Origin: Candidatus Koribacter versatilis Ellin345
GTDB taxonomy: Bacteria > Acidobacteriota > Terriglobia > Terriglobales > Acidobacteriaceae
Assembly (NCBI RefSeq): GCF_000014005.1
Contig: NC_008009.1
Span: forward strand, 620,001-684,000
DNA length: 64,000 bases
Direction: 5' to 3'
A program made the position numbers and the translations under genes. Positions 26,849 through 36,300 of this stretch are shown here, piece after piece. The notes below the pieces were generated by a model. It worked only from the letters and a program-made list of their open reading frames with translations, was not told the DNA's origin and made no database searches. Numbering within the stretch: position 1 is the first letter of the stretch; each line of letters starts with the position of its first letter.

Positions 26849-27151
26849 ATGAAGAATACCTCGATGAAGGCCCTCCTGTTGAGCGCGGCTATGACTGGTC
26901 TGTTGGCGGGCGCAAGCGCTGCCCAGACCCCGAGCACCAATGACGGCACCAACGCTGTCAAAGCCAGCAATGGCAGCAGCGTCCTGTTGGCCAAAGCCGA
27001 CAAGGACAAGAAGGACAAGCACTCCTGCGCCGGCAAGAACGATTGCAAAGGCAAGGGCGGGTGTAAGTCCAGCGACAACGGTTGCAAAGGCAAGAACTCT
27101 TGTAAGGGCAAGGGTGGCTGCGCCACCGACGGCTCCAAGATGCCTAGCTAG
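26849..27151 (+). CDS. Bufferin-like Cys-rich RiPP precursor (BufA-type), secreted
   Basis: 100 aa from ATG at 26849 with AAAGGA 8 bases upstream. An N-terminal signal peptide (MKALLLSAAMTGLLAGASAA) is followed by a linker and a Lys/Asp patch (KADKDKKDK). The core then holds six cysteines in two copies of C-x-G-K-N-[DS]-C-K-G-K-G-G-C, separated by KSSDNG. This is the layout of bufferin precursors: Sec signal plus a C-terminal Cys-rich core modified by a DUF692/MNIO enzyme. The DUF692 and DUF2063 genes lie directly downstream. Modified bufferins bind copper in the periplasm. The exact modification here is unknown, and the core differs from the short KCYG-type cores I know. Confidence 0.85.
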   Translation: MKNTSMKALLLSAAMTGLLAGASAAQTPSTNDGTNAVKASNGSSVLLAKADKDKKDKHSCAGKNDCKGKGGCKSSDNGCKGKNSCKGKGGCATDGSKMPS

Positions 27152-27164
27152 TTAATCGCTCCCG

Positions 27165-27192
27165 GAGGGCCGGATGCGAGATTCCGGCCCTC
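27165..27192 (+). terminator. Hairpin between precursor and DUF692 genes
   Basis: Perfect 10-bp GC-rich stem GAGGGCCGGA/TCCGGCCCTC with an 8-base loop. It is not followed by a strong T run, so it is more likely a partial terminator or an mRNA-stabilising hairpin that gives more precursor than enzyme. It starts 14 bp after the precursor stop. Confidence 0.65.
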
Positions 27193-27223
27193 AGTTCCTC
27201 CTTCCAAACTGTTCAGGACCACA

Positions 27224-28102
27224 ATGGCAGCAAACAGATTCAACGGCTTCACGGACTACGGCATCGGGATCGGTCTTCGCATCCCTCACTACCGGCACAT
27301 CCTCGACAACAAGCCGGTCGTTGATTGGTTCGAGATCATTTCCGAGAACTACATGATTGACGGCGGCCGTCCGCTCGCGGTGCTCGACGCAATTCTCGAG
27401 CAATATCGCGTGGTGCAACACGGCGTCTCCATGTACTTCGGTTCCGTGGACCCTCTAAATCGCGAGCACCTGAAACGCCTCAAGAACCTCACGCGTCGCA
27501 CCAAGACCCCGTGGCTCACTGACCATCTCTGCTGGGGGAGTGTGGACGGCCGCTATACCCACGACCTGATGCCGCTCCCATACACCTGGGAAGCGATTGA
27601 CGTCACGGTTGCGAAGATTAAGCAGGTCCGCGACTATCTCGAAATTCCTGTAGCCGTGGAAAACGTGAGCAGCTACGCCGAGTTCCACGAATCCGAAATG
27701 ACGGAGTGGGAGTTCCTGAACGAAGTCGTCGAGCGCGCCGACTGCGGAATTCTCCTCGACGTCAACAACATCTACGTTTCTTCGATGAACCACAGTTTCG
27801 ATCCACATGTTTATGTGGACAGCGTGCCCGCAGAGCGCGTCGCGCAGATCCACATCGCGGGCCATTCAAAGTACGAGAAATACATTCTGGATACTCACGA
27901 TCATCCGGTGATCGATCCTGTGTGGCAGCTCTACGCGCATGCGATTCGCCGCTGCGGCCCGACCGCAACGCTGCTCGAATGGGATGACCACATCCCGTCC
28001 TTCGAGGAAGTTCACAACGAGGCGTTGAAGGCAAAGAAATTCCTTGCCGAGAATGCGGAACCAGTCGAAAAGAAGATCGCCGCAGCCGAGGCGCGCGTAT
28101 GA
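27224..28102 (+). CDS. DUF692 multinuclear iron oxidase (MNIO), BufB-type
   Basis: 292 aa, a TIM-barrel enzyme of the DUF692 (MbnB/TglH/BufB) family. Metal-ligand segments recognised include WFEIISENYM, the His in QHGVSMYFG, DHLCWG, ENVSSYAEF, DVNNIYVSS, HIAGHS and DTHDHPV. Members carry two or three irons and oxidise cysteine residues of a RiPP precursor, using a partner protein to bind the leader. The substrate here should be the Cys-rich peptide encoded 73 bp upstream. Its end overlaps the DUF2063 gene by 4 bp (ATGA). Confidence 0.95.
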   Translation: MAANRFNGFTDYGIGIGLRIPHYRHILDNKPVVDWFEIISENYMIDGGRPLAVLDAILEQYRVVQHGVSMYFGSVDPLNREHLKRLKNLTRRTKTPWLTDHLCWGSVDGRYTHDLMPLPYTWEAIDVTVAKIKQVRDYLEIPVAVENVSSYAEFHESEMTEWEFLNEVVERADCGILLDVNNIYVSSMNHSFDPHVYVDSVPAERVAQIHIAGHSKYEKYILDTHDHPVIDPVWQLYAHAIRRCGPTATLLEWDDHIPSFEEVHNEALKAKKFLAENAEPVEKKIAAAEARV

Positions 28103-28932
28103 GCACCCTGCGAGAAATTCAACACCGTTGGGCCGCCGCGGTCATGCATCCGCTCACGTCGAAGGACGAGACACCTCGCCGCTTGCATTCCGAGGCGGAA
28201 GCCATCATCAAGCCTAACGATCGCCTGAGCAGCCTCGAGCGTCTTGAGATTTACAGCCGCTCGTACTGGTTCCGCGTCCTCGATTCTCTGGTCGAAGACT
28301 TCCCCGGCGTGCGCGCCATCGCTGGGGTGAGCGAGTTCCATGCGATGTCGCGCGACTATCTCGCGCAGCACCCTTCGACATCGTTCACACTCCGCAATCT
28401 CGGCTCGCATTTCGTTGCTTGGCTTGAGCGCAACCAAGAGCGGGTTCATCCGCATGAGCAATTCGCGCTCGACATGGCTCGCCTCGAATGGGCCCACATC
28501 GAGGCCTTCGACGCCTCTCAGCGCCCAACGGTCACGCCAGAGATGTGGGCGCGCGGCGGCGAAAATGCTGAGTTGAAGTTGCAGCCATACATCCGCCTGG
28601 TGAAGGCGTCGTATCCGGTAGACGACATCCTGCTCGAAATTCGCGAGATTGAGGATTCCAATCGCAAAATCGCAAATTGGCATCGCACCCGACTTCCCCA
28701 ACTTGCAAAGTCAGAGAGTTTTATCGTGGTGCACCGTGTCGACTATTCGGTTTGCTACCGGCGCGTGGAACGCGAAGCCTTTGATCTGTTAAACGCATTG
28801 CACTCTGGCGCACCGCTTGGTGTCGCGCTCGACGCCGCATTCCGCGACAGCTCGGTTCCGGAAGATCAGTGGCCCACGCTGGTGCAGCAATGGTTCGGCG
28901 CCTGGATGTCCCTGGGTTGGTTCTCGGCCTAA
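28099..28932 (+). CDS. DUF2063 partner protein (BufC-type)
   Basis: 277 aa. The N-terminal half has the DUF2063 helical pattern: LREIQHRWAAAV, RLEIYSRSYWFRVLDSL, DFPGVRAI, then a YLAQHPSTSFTLRNLG segment. The C-terminal half is an alpha/beta region of the kind thought to bind precursor leaders. The family is annotated as a putative DNA-binding domain but acts as the obligate partner of DUF692 enzymes in RiPP maturation. It overlaps the DUF692 gene by 4 bp, which supports complex formation. Confidence 0.92.
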   Translation: MSTLREIQHRWAAAVMHPLTSKDETPRRLHSEAEAIIKPNDRLSSLERLEIYSRSYWFRVLDSLVEDFPGVRAIAGVSEFHAMSRDYLAQHPSTSFTLRNLGSHFVAWLERNQERVHPHEQFALDMARLEWAHIEAFDASQRPTVTPEMWARGGENAELKLQPYIRLVKASYPVDDILLEIREIEDSNRKIANWHRTRLPQLAKSESFIVVHRVDYSVCYRRVEREAFDLLNALHSGAPLGVALDAAFRDSSVPEDQWPTLVQQWFGAWMSLGWFSA

Positions 28933-28959
28933 TTATCATTTCCAAAGAGAAGGAATGTC

Positions 28960-29454
28960 ATGAGCCTGAATACGCTCGTAAGCCGTGGCTATGGTCTGCT
29001 CATCAATGTTGCGAACCGTCTCCAGTCGCCGTTTCTCTTACTCGTGCGTCTGTACTGGGGGTGGCAGTTCGCGCAATCGGGTTGGGGACGCCTCCACCAT
29101 CTCGATACCGCCACTGAGTTCTTCGCCTCGCTTGGCATTCCCATGCCGCACTTGAACGCCATCTTCATCTCGAACCTCGAACTGGTCGGCGGAATTCTGC
29201 TCGCTTTCGGCTTCGGATCGCGCCTCGTGAGCCTGCTGCTCGTGGGCGACATGACCGTTGCCTACCTCACCGCGGAGCGCGATGCCCTGAAGATGATCTT
29301 CAGCGACCCCGGCAAGTTCTATAACGCCGATCCCTACACGTTCTGGTTCGCGTCGTTAATGATTCTGGTCTTCGGTCCCGGCCTTTTCTCGATCGATTAC
29401 CTCATTCGCAAGCGCATGGCCGGAGACGCCCCGCTAAGCTCCAACGATATCTAG
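28960..29454 (+). CDS. DoxX family membrane protein
   Basis: 164 aa with four hydrophobic spans and the DoxX pattern (LLLVRLYWGWQFAQSGWGRL, then NLELVGGILLAFGFGSRL). DoxX proteins often close bufferin-type operons, perhaps handling redox balance at the membrane. It follows the DUF2063 gene by 27 bp with an AAGGA ribosome binding site and is the last gene of the unit. Confidence 0.92.
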   Translation: MSLNTLVSRGYGLLINVANRLQSPFLLLVRLYWGWQFAQSGWGRLHHLDTATEFFASLGIPMPHLNAIFISNLELVGGILLAFGFGSRLVSLLLVGDMTVAYLTAERDALKMIFSDPGKFYNADPYTFWFASLMILVFGPGLFSIDYLIRKRMAGDAPLSSNDI

Positions 29455-29490
29455 AGGTTTGTGCCGAAATCGGAAAAGGGAGGATTTTAC

Positions 29491-29503
29491 TCAATCGATT
29501 AAA
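29491..29503. promoter_or_regulatory. Candidate LacI-type operator upstream of GH3 gene
   Basis: TCAATCGATTAAA is centred on the palindrome AATCGATT with a central CG, the usual geometry of LacI-family operators. The same 8-mer core occurs at 36967-36974 in front of the TonB receptor/LacI pair. It lies 128 bp before the beta-glucosidase start. Confidence 0.5.
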
Positions 29504-29516
29504 TAGAGGGTTTTTC

Positions 29517-29545
29517 GTGACATCTTGACACTTTTGCGGTACAAA
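29517..29545 (+). promoter_or_regulatory. Possible sigma70 promoter of the GH3 gene
   Basis: GTGACA, 17-base spacer, TACAAA. The match is moderate (5/6 and 4/6). It lies just downstream of the AATCGATT site and 86 bp before the GH3 start codon. Confidence 0.35.
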
Positions 29546-29630
29546 GGTGGTGCCTGCGGGAAGGCCTCCGGTACCCCTTTCCAGCCTCCCCGGGACTGTT
29601 CCCACTTTTCCCCTGGGAGAACCGCTCTCC

Positions 29631-31886
29631 ATGAAACCTCGGTGTTATCGCGTCGCATTTCTGATCTTTTGTTTTTGCCTGTCCCTGAATCTCTGGTCTC
29701 AGTCACCGGCACTGAACTCACCGCAAGTTGAGAAGCGCATCGATCAACTGCTCAAGCAAATGACGCTTGAGGAAAAGATTGGCCAGCTCAATCAATACTC
29801 GCAGGGTGCGGCCACCGGCCCCGGTACCGGCCGCAGCGGCTATCCCGAAATGGTCTCCAAGGGCGAGATCGGTTCGATCTTCAACCTGACCGGCGCGAAA
29901 GAGACCAACCAGATGCAGCGCATCGCGATGGAAAAATCGCGCCTGCACATTCCTCTCATCTTCGGACTCGACGTCGTCCACGGCTATCGCACCACCTTCC
30001 CCGTGCCTCTCGCTCTTTCTGCTACCTGGGACCCGGCGCTTATCGAGCGCGCCGCTCGCATTGCGGCGAAGGAAGCCAGTACTGACGGCGTCCGCTGGAC
30101 CTTCTCGCCGATGGTGGACATCGCTCGTGACGCGCGGTGGGGCCGAATTACTGAAGGAGCAGGCGAAGATCCTTATCTCGGATCAGAAATTGCAAAAGCC
30201 TACGTCCGCGGATATCAGGGCTCGCTGGATTCGCCCGATAGCATCGCCGCCTGCATGAAGCACTTTGTCGGATACGGCGCGGCCGAAGGCGGACGCGACT
30301 ACAACACCACAGAAATCTCCGACCGCACGCTGCGCGAGTATTACCTGCGTCCCTTCAAAGCCGGTGCAGATGCCGGCGCGCTCACATTCATGAGCGCTTT
30401 CAATTCTCTGAACGAAGTTCCAGCCTCGGCCAATCTGTTTACGCTTCGCCAAATCCTCCGCAAAGAGTGGGGCTACAAAGGCATGGTTGTGAGCGACTGG
30501 CAGTCGCTGCTCGAATTGAAGAACCACGGCATCGCCAACGACGACCGCACCGCCGCCGCCAAAAGCATTCTGGCCGGTGTGGACATGGACATGGAAGGGA
30601 ACATCTACCACACCGAAATGCTCGATCTCGTGAAGTCGGGCGTAGTTCCGGTGAGCGTGATTGACGAATCCGTCCGCAATGTTCTGCGCGTAAAGATCGC
30701 TCTTGGCCTGTTCGAGCATCCCTATGCCGACGACACCAAATCCGCATTCGACGGCCCGATCCCCGCAGCCTATCGCCAGGAAGCGCGTAAAGCCGCCGAA
30801 GAATCGTTCATTCTGCTGAAGAACGACAACGCAGGTGGACATGCCGTTCTGCCCCTGACGGATGTACACAAAATCGCCGTCGTCGGGCCCATGGCCGACG
30901 ACGCGGAAGACATGCTCGGCGCCTGGGGCGCAAAGGGCAACGCCAAAGACGTCGTCACACTGAAATCCGCGCTGACGGAATACGCTTCCGCTCATAACAT
31001 CGCGGTCACGTTTGCCGACGACGCCAATTCGATCCCCGCAGATGCCGACGTCGTCCTCGTCGCCGTTGGTGAAAATGCCAGTCTGATGACCGGCGAAGCT
31101 GGATCGCGCACGCACCTCGATCTGCCCGGACATGAGATTGCCGAGGCCGCCGCCAAAAGCGGCAAGCCCGTCGTGCTTCTCGCGTTCAATGGCCGCCCCA
31201 TCGTCCTCACCGACGTTGCTCCTAAGATGAACGCCATCCTCGAGGCGTGGTTCCCAGGCGTCGAAGCCGGTCCTGCACTGGTGGAAACTCTATTCGGCGT
31301 CGCAAATCCGAGTGGCCGCGTCACCGCGAGCTTCCCGCGTTCGGTCGGTCAGGAGCCGCTCTACTACAATGCGCTGAGCACCGGGCGACCTGCCACCGGT
31401 GTGGACCTCACGCATCCCCCGACAAAGAGTGAGGAGAAGTACCATACCCGCTACATCGACGAGCAGAACGCGCCACTGTATCCCTTCGGTTATGGCCTGT
31501 CCTACAGTTCCTTTGAGTATTCGGCGCCGAAACTGAGTGCGGCTTCCGCCAGCGCCAAGGCGATCAATGCAGGCGACGCAAATGCTGCTATCAAAGTCTC
31601 AGCCATGGTGAAGAACACCAGCAATCGTCCCGGCGATGAAATCGTGCAGTTCTACATCCGCCAGCGCGGCACCAGCGTGGCGCGTCCGGTGCGCGAATTG
31701 AAGGGCTTCCAGAAGGTCACCCTTGCCGCCGGCGAAACGAAGAACGTCGAATTTACGCTCAGCCGCAAAGAACTCGCCTTCTGGAACATTGACATGAAAG
31801 AAGTCGTAGAACCCGCAGAGTTGAGCGTCTGGATTGCTGGCGACTCGGTGAGCGGTACTCCCGCGAAGATCGAAATCAAGCCGTAG
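29631..31886 (+). CDS. GH3 family beta-glucosidase, secreted
   Basis: 751 aa from ATG at 29631, chosen because it gives a signal peptide (FLIFCFCLSLNLWSQ). The GH3 N-domain includes EEKIGQL near the start, PLIFGLDVVHGYRTTFPVPL, KHFVGYGAAEGGRDYN, and the nucleophile Asp in GMVVSDWQSL. The C-terminal domain is followed by an FnIII-like module (ELKGFQKVTLAAGETK). It should release glucose from beta-glucosides or short beta-glucans in the periplasm. Neighbours (GH144-like glucanase, TonB receptor, LacI, MFS) suggest sophoro-oligosaccharides as substrate. Confidence 0.95.
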   Translation: MKPRCYRVAFLIFCFCLSLNLWSQSPALNSPQVEKRIDQLLKQMTLEEKIGQLNQYSQGAATGPGTGRSGYPEMVSKGEIGSIFNLTGAKETNQMQRIAMEKSRLHIPLIFGLDVVHGYRTTFPVPLALSATWDPALIERAARIAAKEASTDGVRWTFSPMVDIARDARWGRITEGAGEDPYLGSEIAKAYVRGYQGSLDSPDSIAACMKHFVGYGAAEGGRDYNTTEISDRTLREYYLRPFKAGADAGALTFMSAFNSLNEVPASANLFTLRQILRKEWGYKGMVVSDWQSLLELKNHGIANDDRTAAAKSILAGVDMDMEGNIYHTEMLDLVKSGVVPVSVIDESVRNVLRVKIALGLFEHPYADDTKSAFDGPIPAAYRQEARKAAEESFILLKNDNAGGHAVLPLTDVHKIAVVGPMADDAEDMLGAWGAKGNAKDVVTLKSALTEYASAHNIAVTFADDANSIPADADVVLVAVGENASLMTGEAGSRTHLDLPGHEIAEAAAKSGKPVVLLAFNGRPIVLTDVAPKMNAILEAWFPGVEAGPALVETLFGVANPSGRVTASFPRSVGQEPLYYNALSTGRPATGVDLTHPPTKSEEKYHTRYIDEQNAPLYPFGYGLSYSSFEYSAPKLSAASASAKAINAGDANAAIKVSAMVKNTSNRPGDEIVQFYIRQRGTSVARPVRELKGFQKVTLAAGETKNVEFTLSRKELAFWNIDMKEVVEPAELSVWIAGDSVSGTPAKIEIKP

Positions 31887-31907
31887 TATCTCCCGAACCA
31901 ACTGAAA

Positions 31908-31935
31908 GGGCTGGCAACGCTGCCAGCCCATTTTT
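31908..31935. terminator. Terminator between convergent GH3 and GH144 genes
   Basis: 9-bp perfect stem GGGCTGGCA/TGCCAGCCC with loop ACGC, followed on the plus strand by ATTTTT. The minus-strand side has only a short T run (TTTC), so it acts mainly on the GH3 transcript. Confidence 0.85.
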
Positions 31936-31949
31936 GTTGGCCGCCTGAG

Positions 31950-33302
31950 CTAGGCTGTTACTTTGAATCCCGCCAACTGCATCGCCCTCGTGGCTTCGGG
32001 GTTCTTCATGAAGGTCTCCCACACAAAATTGGTACGCTTGTTCTCGGCCATCAGCATCGTCGGCCCAACATCAATGCCGATGACATCCGGGTTGTACCAG
32101 TTCTTCAGCGGATTGAAGACATCAATGTAGCCGTAGCGGCACCACGCATTCGGATATCCGCCACGCACCGTTCGCAGCACCTTCATACAATCGTCGTAGA
32201 GGAAGGGAAGTGAGCCGCCCGCGGCCGCCGGAACTATGCTGCCGTCAATCGGCCCCATCGCCGGAGGTCCACCCCACGCGGTGTATCCCTGCATTGAGTC
32301 ACTGGCGGTGAATCCCCACAGACTGTCGGTGTAATCGGAAAACTTGTCGTGCAACGAGAGGCAAAACAACTTGTGCGCCTTCGTTGCCTTGACGGAGTTG
32401 TCGAAGTAATCCGCGTAGTCGTCGCGCTTGTTTCGGAAGTCGTACCAGATGTGCGAAAACTGATGCGTAAACAGCGGATCGCCCGACGAGATATACGTGA
32501 TCCCCTGGTACGTGTACGTCGGACGCGTCCATGCCTTCCACGTATCCGGCGCGATCGGATGCGTCGGCGAACCGATTGCGAGCAGATAGATCATCATCAG
32601 TTCGCAGTAGTGCTCCCATCGCGCATCGAGGAATCCCGACTCCGGCTTCCATCCCATGGTCAGGGTCTTGCCGCCGTTCTGCATCCATGGCCAATTGACG
32701 TTGTTGTAGAGCTTCGTCGCCAGGTCCACGATCTGCGCATCGCTCGCGAAGTACTGTCTCGCCGTCAGCACGCCGCACAGCATCAGCGCCGTATCTATCG
32801 ACGACAGCTCGCAGTTCCAAGCGCGTTTGCCGGTTGACCAGTCGAGGAAGTGGTAAAAGAAGCCCTCATGGCCATCGGCCTTGCTGAGCATTGTCTGCAA
32901 GGTCAGCCGCACGCGAGCTTTGATCTGGTCGCTCGGGATGTAACCGCGCTTATCGCCAATGCAGAGTGCCGTTAGCCCAAAGCCCACGGAAGCGATGCTT
33001 GCCACCGTGTAATTGTCGGAACCGCTGGTCTTTGCGCGGTCTTTTATCAAACCGGTGTCGGGATGCGCCTGCTCCCAGAAAAATTGGAACGAACCCTTCT
33101 CGACTTCATCGAGCAATTGTTCGTCGGTGCCTGTGTAACTCGCGGGCGGAGTCACGGCCGTGCTCTCTTTGCTTCCGCCGCTGCAAGATCCCAGCCACGA
33201 CAGGCTCGCGATCGGTACCAGCATCATCGCCGCGCCCGACGAACTGATGAACTCGCGTCGCGTCACACCTTGCAAATTACCGCTCTCGTCTTTTTTCGAC
33301 AT
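31950..33302 (-). CDS. GH144-like glucanase (glucoamylase-like domain), Tat-exported lipoprotein
   Basis: 450 aa. The N-terminus has a twin-arginine motif (TRREFISSSGAAM) and a lipobox ending SWLGSC at about residues 35-40, so it is probably anchored in a membrane. The rest is an (alpha/alpha)6 barrel of the glucoamylase-like type (DTGLIKDRAKTSG near the start, DGHEGFFYHFLDW, GFTASDSMQGYTAWGG). GH144 members are endo-beta-1,2-glucanases that cut to sophorose. The genes around it (GH3 and TonB receptor) fit such a pathway. The exact specificity is inferred. Confidence 0.85.
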   Translation of the reverse strand: MSKKDESGNLQGVTRREFISSSGAAMMLVPIASLSWLGSCSGGSKESTAVTPPASYTGTDEQLLDEVEKGSFQFFWEQAHPDTGLIKDRAKTSGSDNYTVASIASVGFGLTALCIGDKRGYIPSDQIKARVRLTLQTMLSKADGHEGFFYHFLDWSTGKRAWNCELSSIDTALMLCGVLTARQYFASDAQIVDLATKLYNNVNWPWMQNGGKTLTMGWKPESGFLDARWEHYCELMMIYLLAIGSPTHPIAPDTWKAWTRPTYTYQGITYISSGDPLFTHQFSHIWYDFRNKRDDYADYFDNSVKATKAHKLFCLSLHDKFSDYTDSLWGFTASDSMQGYTAWGGPPAMGPIDGSIVPAAAGGSLPFLYDDCMKVLRTVRGGYPNAWCRYGYIDVFNPLKNWYNPDVIGIDVGPTMLMAENKRTNFVWETFMKNPEATRAMQLAGFKVTA

Positions 33303-33338
33303 CGGAAACCAACCTCGTAAGCATAATCCAAGAAGAAA

Positions 33339-33365
33339 GGCGGTGACCCGAGGTGGGCCACCGCC
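33339..33365 (-). terminator. Hairpin after the TonB receptor gene
   Basis: 7-bp stem GGCGGTG/CACCGCC. On the minus strand it is followed by TTTCTTCTT. It lies between the receptor and the GH144-like gene, so it may reduce, but need not stop, read-through into the glucanase. Confidence 0.6.
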
Positions 33366-33385
33366 GAGTGGAGGGTTCGTGCAAC

Positions 33386-36300
33386 TTAGAAGGTGAAGCG
33401 CACCTGGAAGTCGATTACGCGTCCTGCCAAAGCCGCCTGCGGCTGCCCGAACGTATTGCTATTGATCGACGTTGCCGACGAGGAATAGCCAAACGGTTCG
33501 AAGTTGAGCCGGTTGAAGGCGTTGTAGAGGTTGGCGCGGAAGTCGATTTGCGAACTTTCGCCACCAAACCAGGGCAGGCGTGCGGTTTTACCGATAGCAA
33601 GGTCAACCGTGGAGTAATTCGGTCCACGGAACGAGTTGCGGTGAATGAACGGCGGTCCCGCCGGAGGCTGCGAGCAGTCCGCCGGCTGGAAGTACTGGTT
33701 GATCGTAGCCGTTGCGCCGCCGGGGCAAGTTACGGTTACGAGCGCGTTCGGGAAGATGCCGCCATGCAGGAAGTCATCGTTCGCCAAACCCGATTTGCCG
33801 TTCATGTACTGAGCGGTTACGAGCGCCGGACACGGAGCCGATCCGATCAATGGAATTGTCGGGCAGTCATTCGACTGCACCGGGCTCCACGGGAAGCCGG
33901 AGTGGTATTGGTAGGTTCCATCGACGTGCCAGCCGCCGAGAAGGGTACCAACCCAATCATGACGGTTCCGGTAAATCGGCAGATCCCACAACGCCGTGAA
34001 CAGGATGTTGTGCGTCGAGTCGAAGTCGGACGGACCGTAGTCCCAGGTCTGGTTCAGAGGCCAGAACTGGTTGGTCTCGAAGCCCGCGCCTTCTCCGCTC
34101 ACCGTATCCATGCTCTTGCTGAAGCGATACTTCCCGATGAACTGGAGTCCATTTGAGAAGCGGCGATTCAGGTTAACCAACAAAGCACTGTAGTTGCCGT
34201 TTGCGCTCGTCGATGGGAAGTACACCGGGTTCGCATGAGAAGCCGTATCCGAGCCGGCGTTGCTGTAGATGTAATCGAGGTTGACGATGCGCAGCAGCTT
34301 GCGGGTTTCGCTGCCGGCATAGCCAATATCGAGCACCATATTCCAAGGCAACTCCTGCTGCACATCCAGTGAGTAATTCCAGATGTACGGCGTTGCCATG
34401 TTCTGCGGCGCGCCCCAGACTTCTACCGATCCAGTAATTGGCAATCCGGTGGTGGGATCGAAGTTGTTCGTTAGCACGGGATTCGGGCCGTAGTTGTACA
34501 TCGATTGATAGTTCGTGCCCACAACGTTAGGGTCAATCTGTCCGCCGACGTAAGGCGTTCCGAACGCGCCGGTCTCGGTTCCGCAGCAGATGCCATAGCG
34601 GAACAGATACGGCGGATTGACGCGCGAAATGCCGGTCATTGTGTCAGTAATGCGGTTATAGGAAACACCCACACCGCCGCGAATCACAGTTTTCGCGTCG
34701 GAGAACGGACTCCACGCAAAGCCGAGACGAGGCGCAAAATTGTTCCTGTCTGGTGGGTAGAGTTGATCCGTTGTTTTGACAGTCGCAGTCGTCAACGCGT
34801 CCGGGCCGGCCGCGCCGAGATACAGATTGCTCAGCCGTCCATACTTCTCAGTCAGCGGTGCGAAGTACTCGTAGCGAATGCCGATGTTCAACGTCAATTT
34901 CGGCGTGATCTTCCAATCGTCCTGGAAGTACAGCGCCCAGTCGTTCTGGCGGAAGTACTTATGTACATCCGTCGGTTGGCCGCTGCGCGGATCAGCGTCT
35001 ATGCCTTCGTAAATCGGAGCGCCGTTAAAGAAGTTCCAGAGCTCGTGATAAACGAAGATCGGACGCTGGCTGCCGAATTCGTAGTCGTTATTGTCCTGGT
35101 TCATCGCGAACGAGCCGCCCATCTTGAACGCGTGACGTCCCATGTTCTTGCTCAGATTGTCACGGAATTCAAATTGGTTCTGCGCCGCCATCAGCGGAGC
35201 ATTCGTGCCCTGCGTCGCGCCGTAATTGATGCGGTTGTTCGGAATCTGTTCGATCTGCAGGTAAGGAATGCCCCAATACGCATTCTTGTTGGTGTCGTAC
35301 TGGTTGGTGAAGAACCGCGTGGCATTTACGCGGAATTCGTTCAACAACGTTGCCGAGAAGGTGTGGTTCCACAAAATCGCGCCGTACTTATTGCGCGGCT
35401 CGAACGTCAGGTCTTCATTCGGACGCCCGCTGTTTGTTGCGACCACGTCGTTACGCGGAACCATGTATCCGCTGAACGCCAGCAGGTCCTTGCTGCCCAG
35501 GTTGTAATCCACGCGCAGGTTGTATTGGTTTCCCTTGCTGGTGCCCGGCAGCGCAATGAACGCCTCTTCCAGGTCTGGAACGCCGTCGAACCCACTTCCC
35601 AAGCTGCCGGCCGTGAATACCGGAGCATAGTCGCCGTAGGTGCCGATCGGCGAACCCACGTCAAGGCGCCCGTTGATAACGTGGCATCCAGGTGCGGTGT
35701 AGCCCTGCCCAAGAACTGCGCTGCAATCCGTCTGCGGAATAACGTTCAGGATGCGTGGAGCATTCCCCGGCAACGTCACCGCTTGCCCGATCAGGGAGTT
35801 CGGATACGTCGCGGCGAGTAACTGGTCGAATTCAGGGGTCTCGACCCATTGTGTCGAGTAGTTGGTGTTCGAATAGCGGCCGCCTTCATAAGAGAAGAAG
35901 AAGAACAACTTGTTCTTCACAATCGGGCCACCGATACTGCCACCGAAATCGCGCGCCTTTACGTTAACTTTTTCCGTTGGAGTTCCCGGCGTCGGTCCGC
36001 CCCATTGGTTCTGCGCATTCAGCCCCGGCTCGTCGTATTTGAAGAAACCGCTGCCGTGGAAGTTGTTGGTGCCGCTCTTCGACACGACTTTCACCTGCGC
36101 GCCGGAGTTGCGGCCGTCTTCCGCCGAATACGTCGACGAGACGACGGTAATTTCCTGGATCGATTCCTGGTTCGGCGTGATGATCGCGGCGCCGCCCCAC
36201 GTCAGGCTGTTGACGCTAGTACCGTCAATCATGAAGTTGTTGCCGCTGGCGCGCTGGCCATTGGCCGTGGCTTGCACAAAGTTTTCGTTTTGGAAAATTC

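Noticed and set aside
34505-35821. 438-aa plus-strand open frame inside the TonB receptor
   Set aside because: Shadow of the receptor gene, Arg/Val-rich without domains or ribosome binding site.
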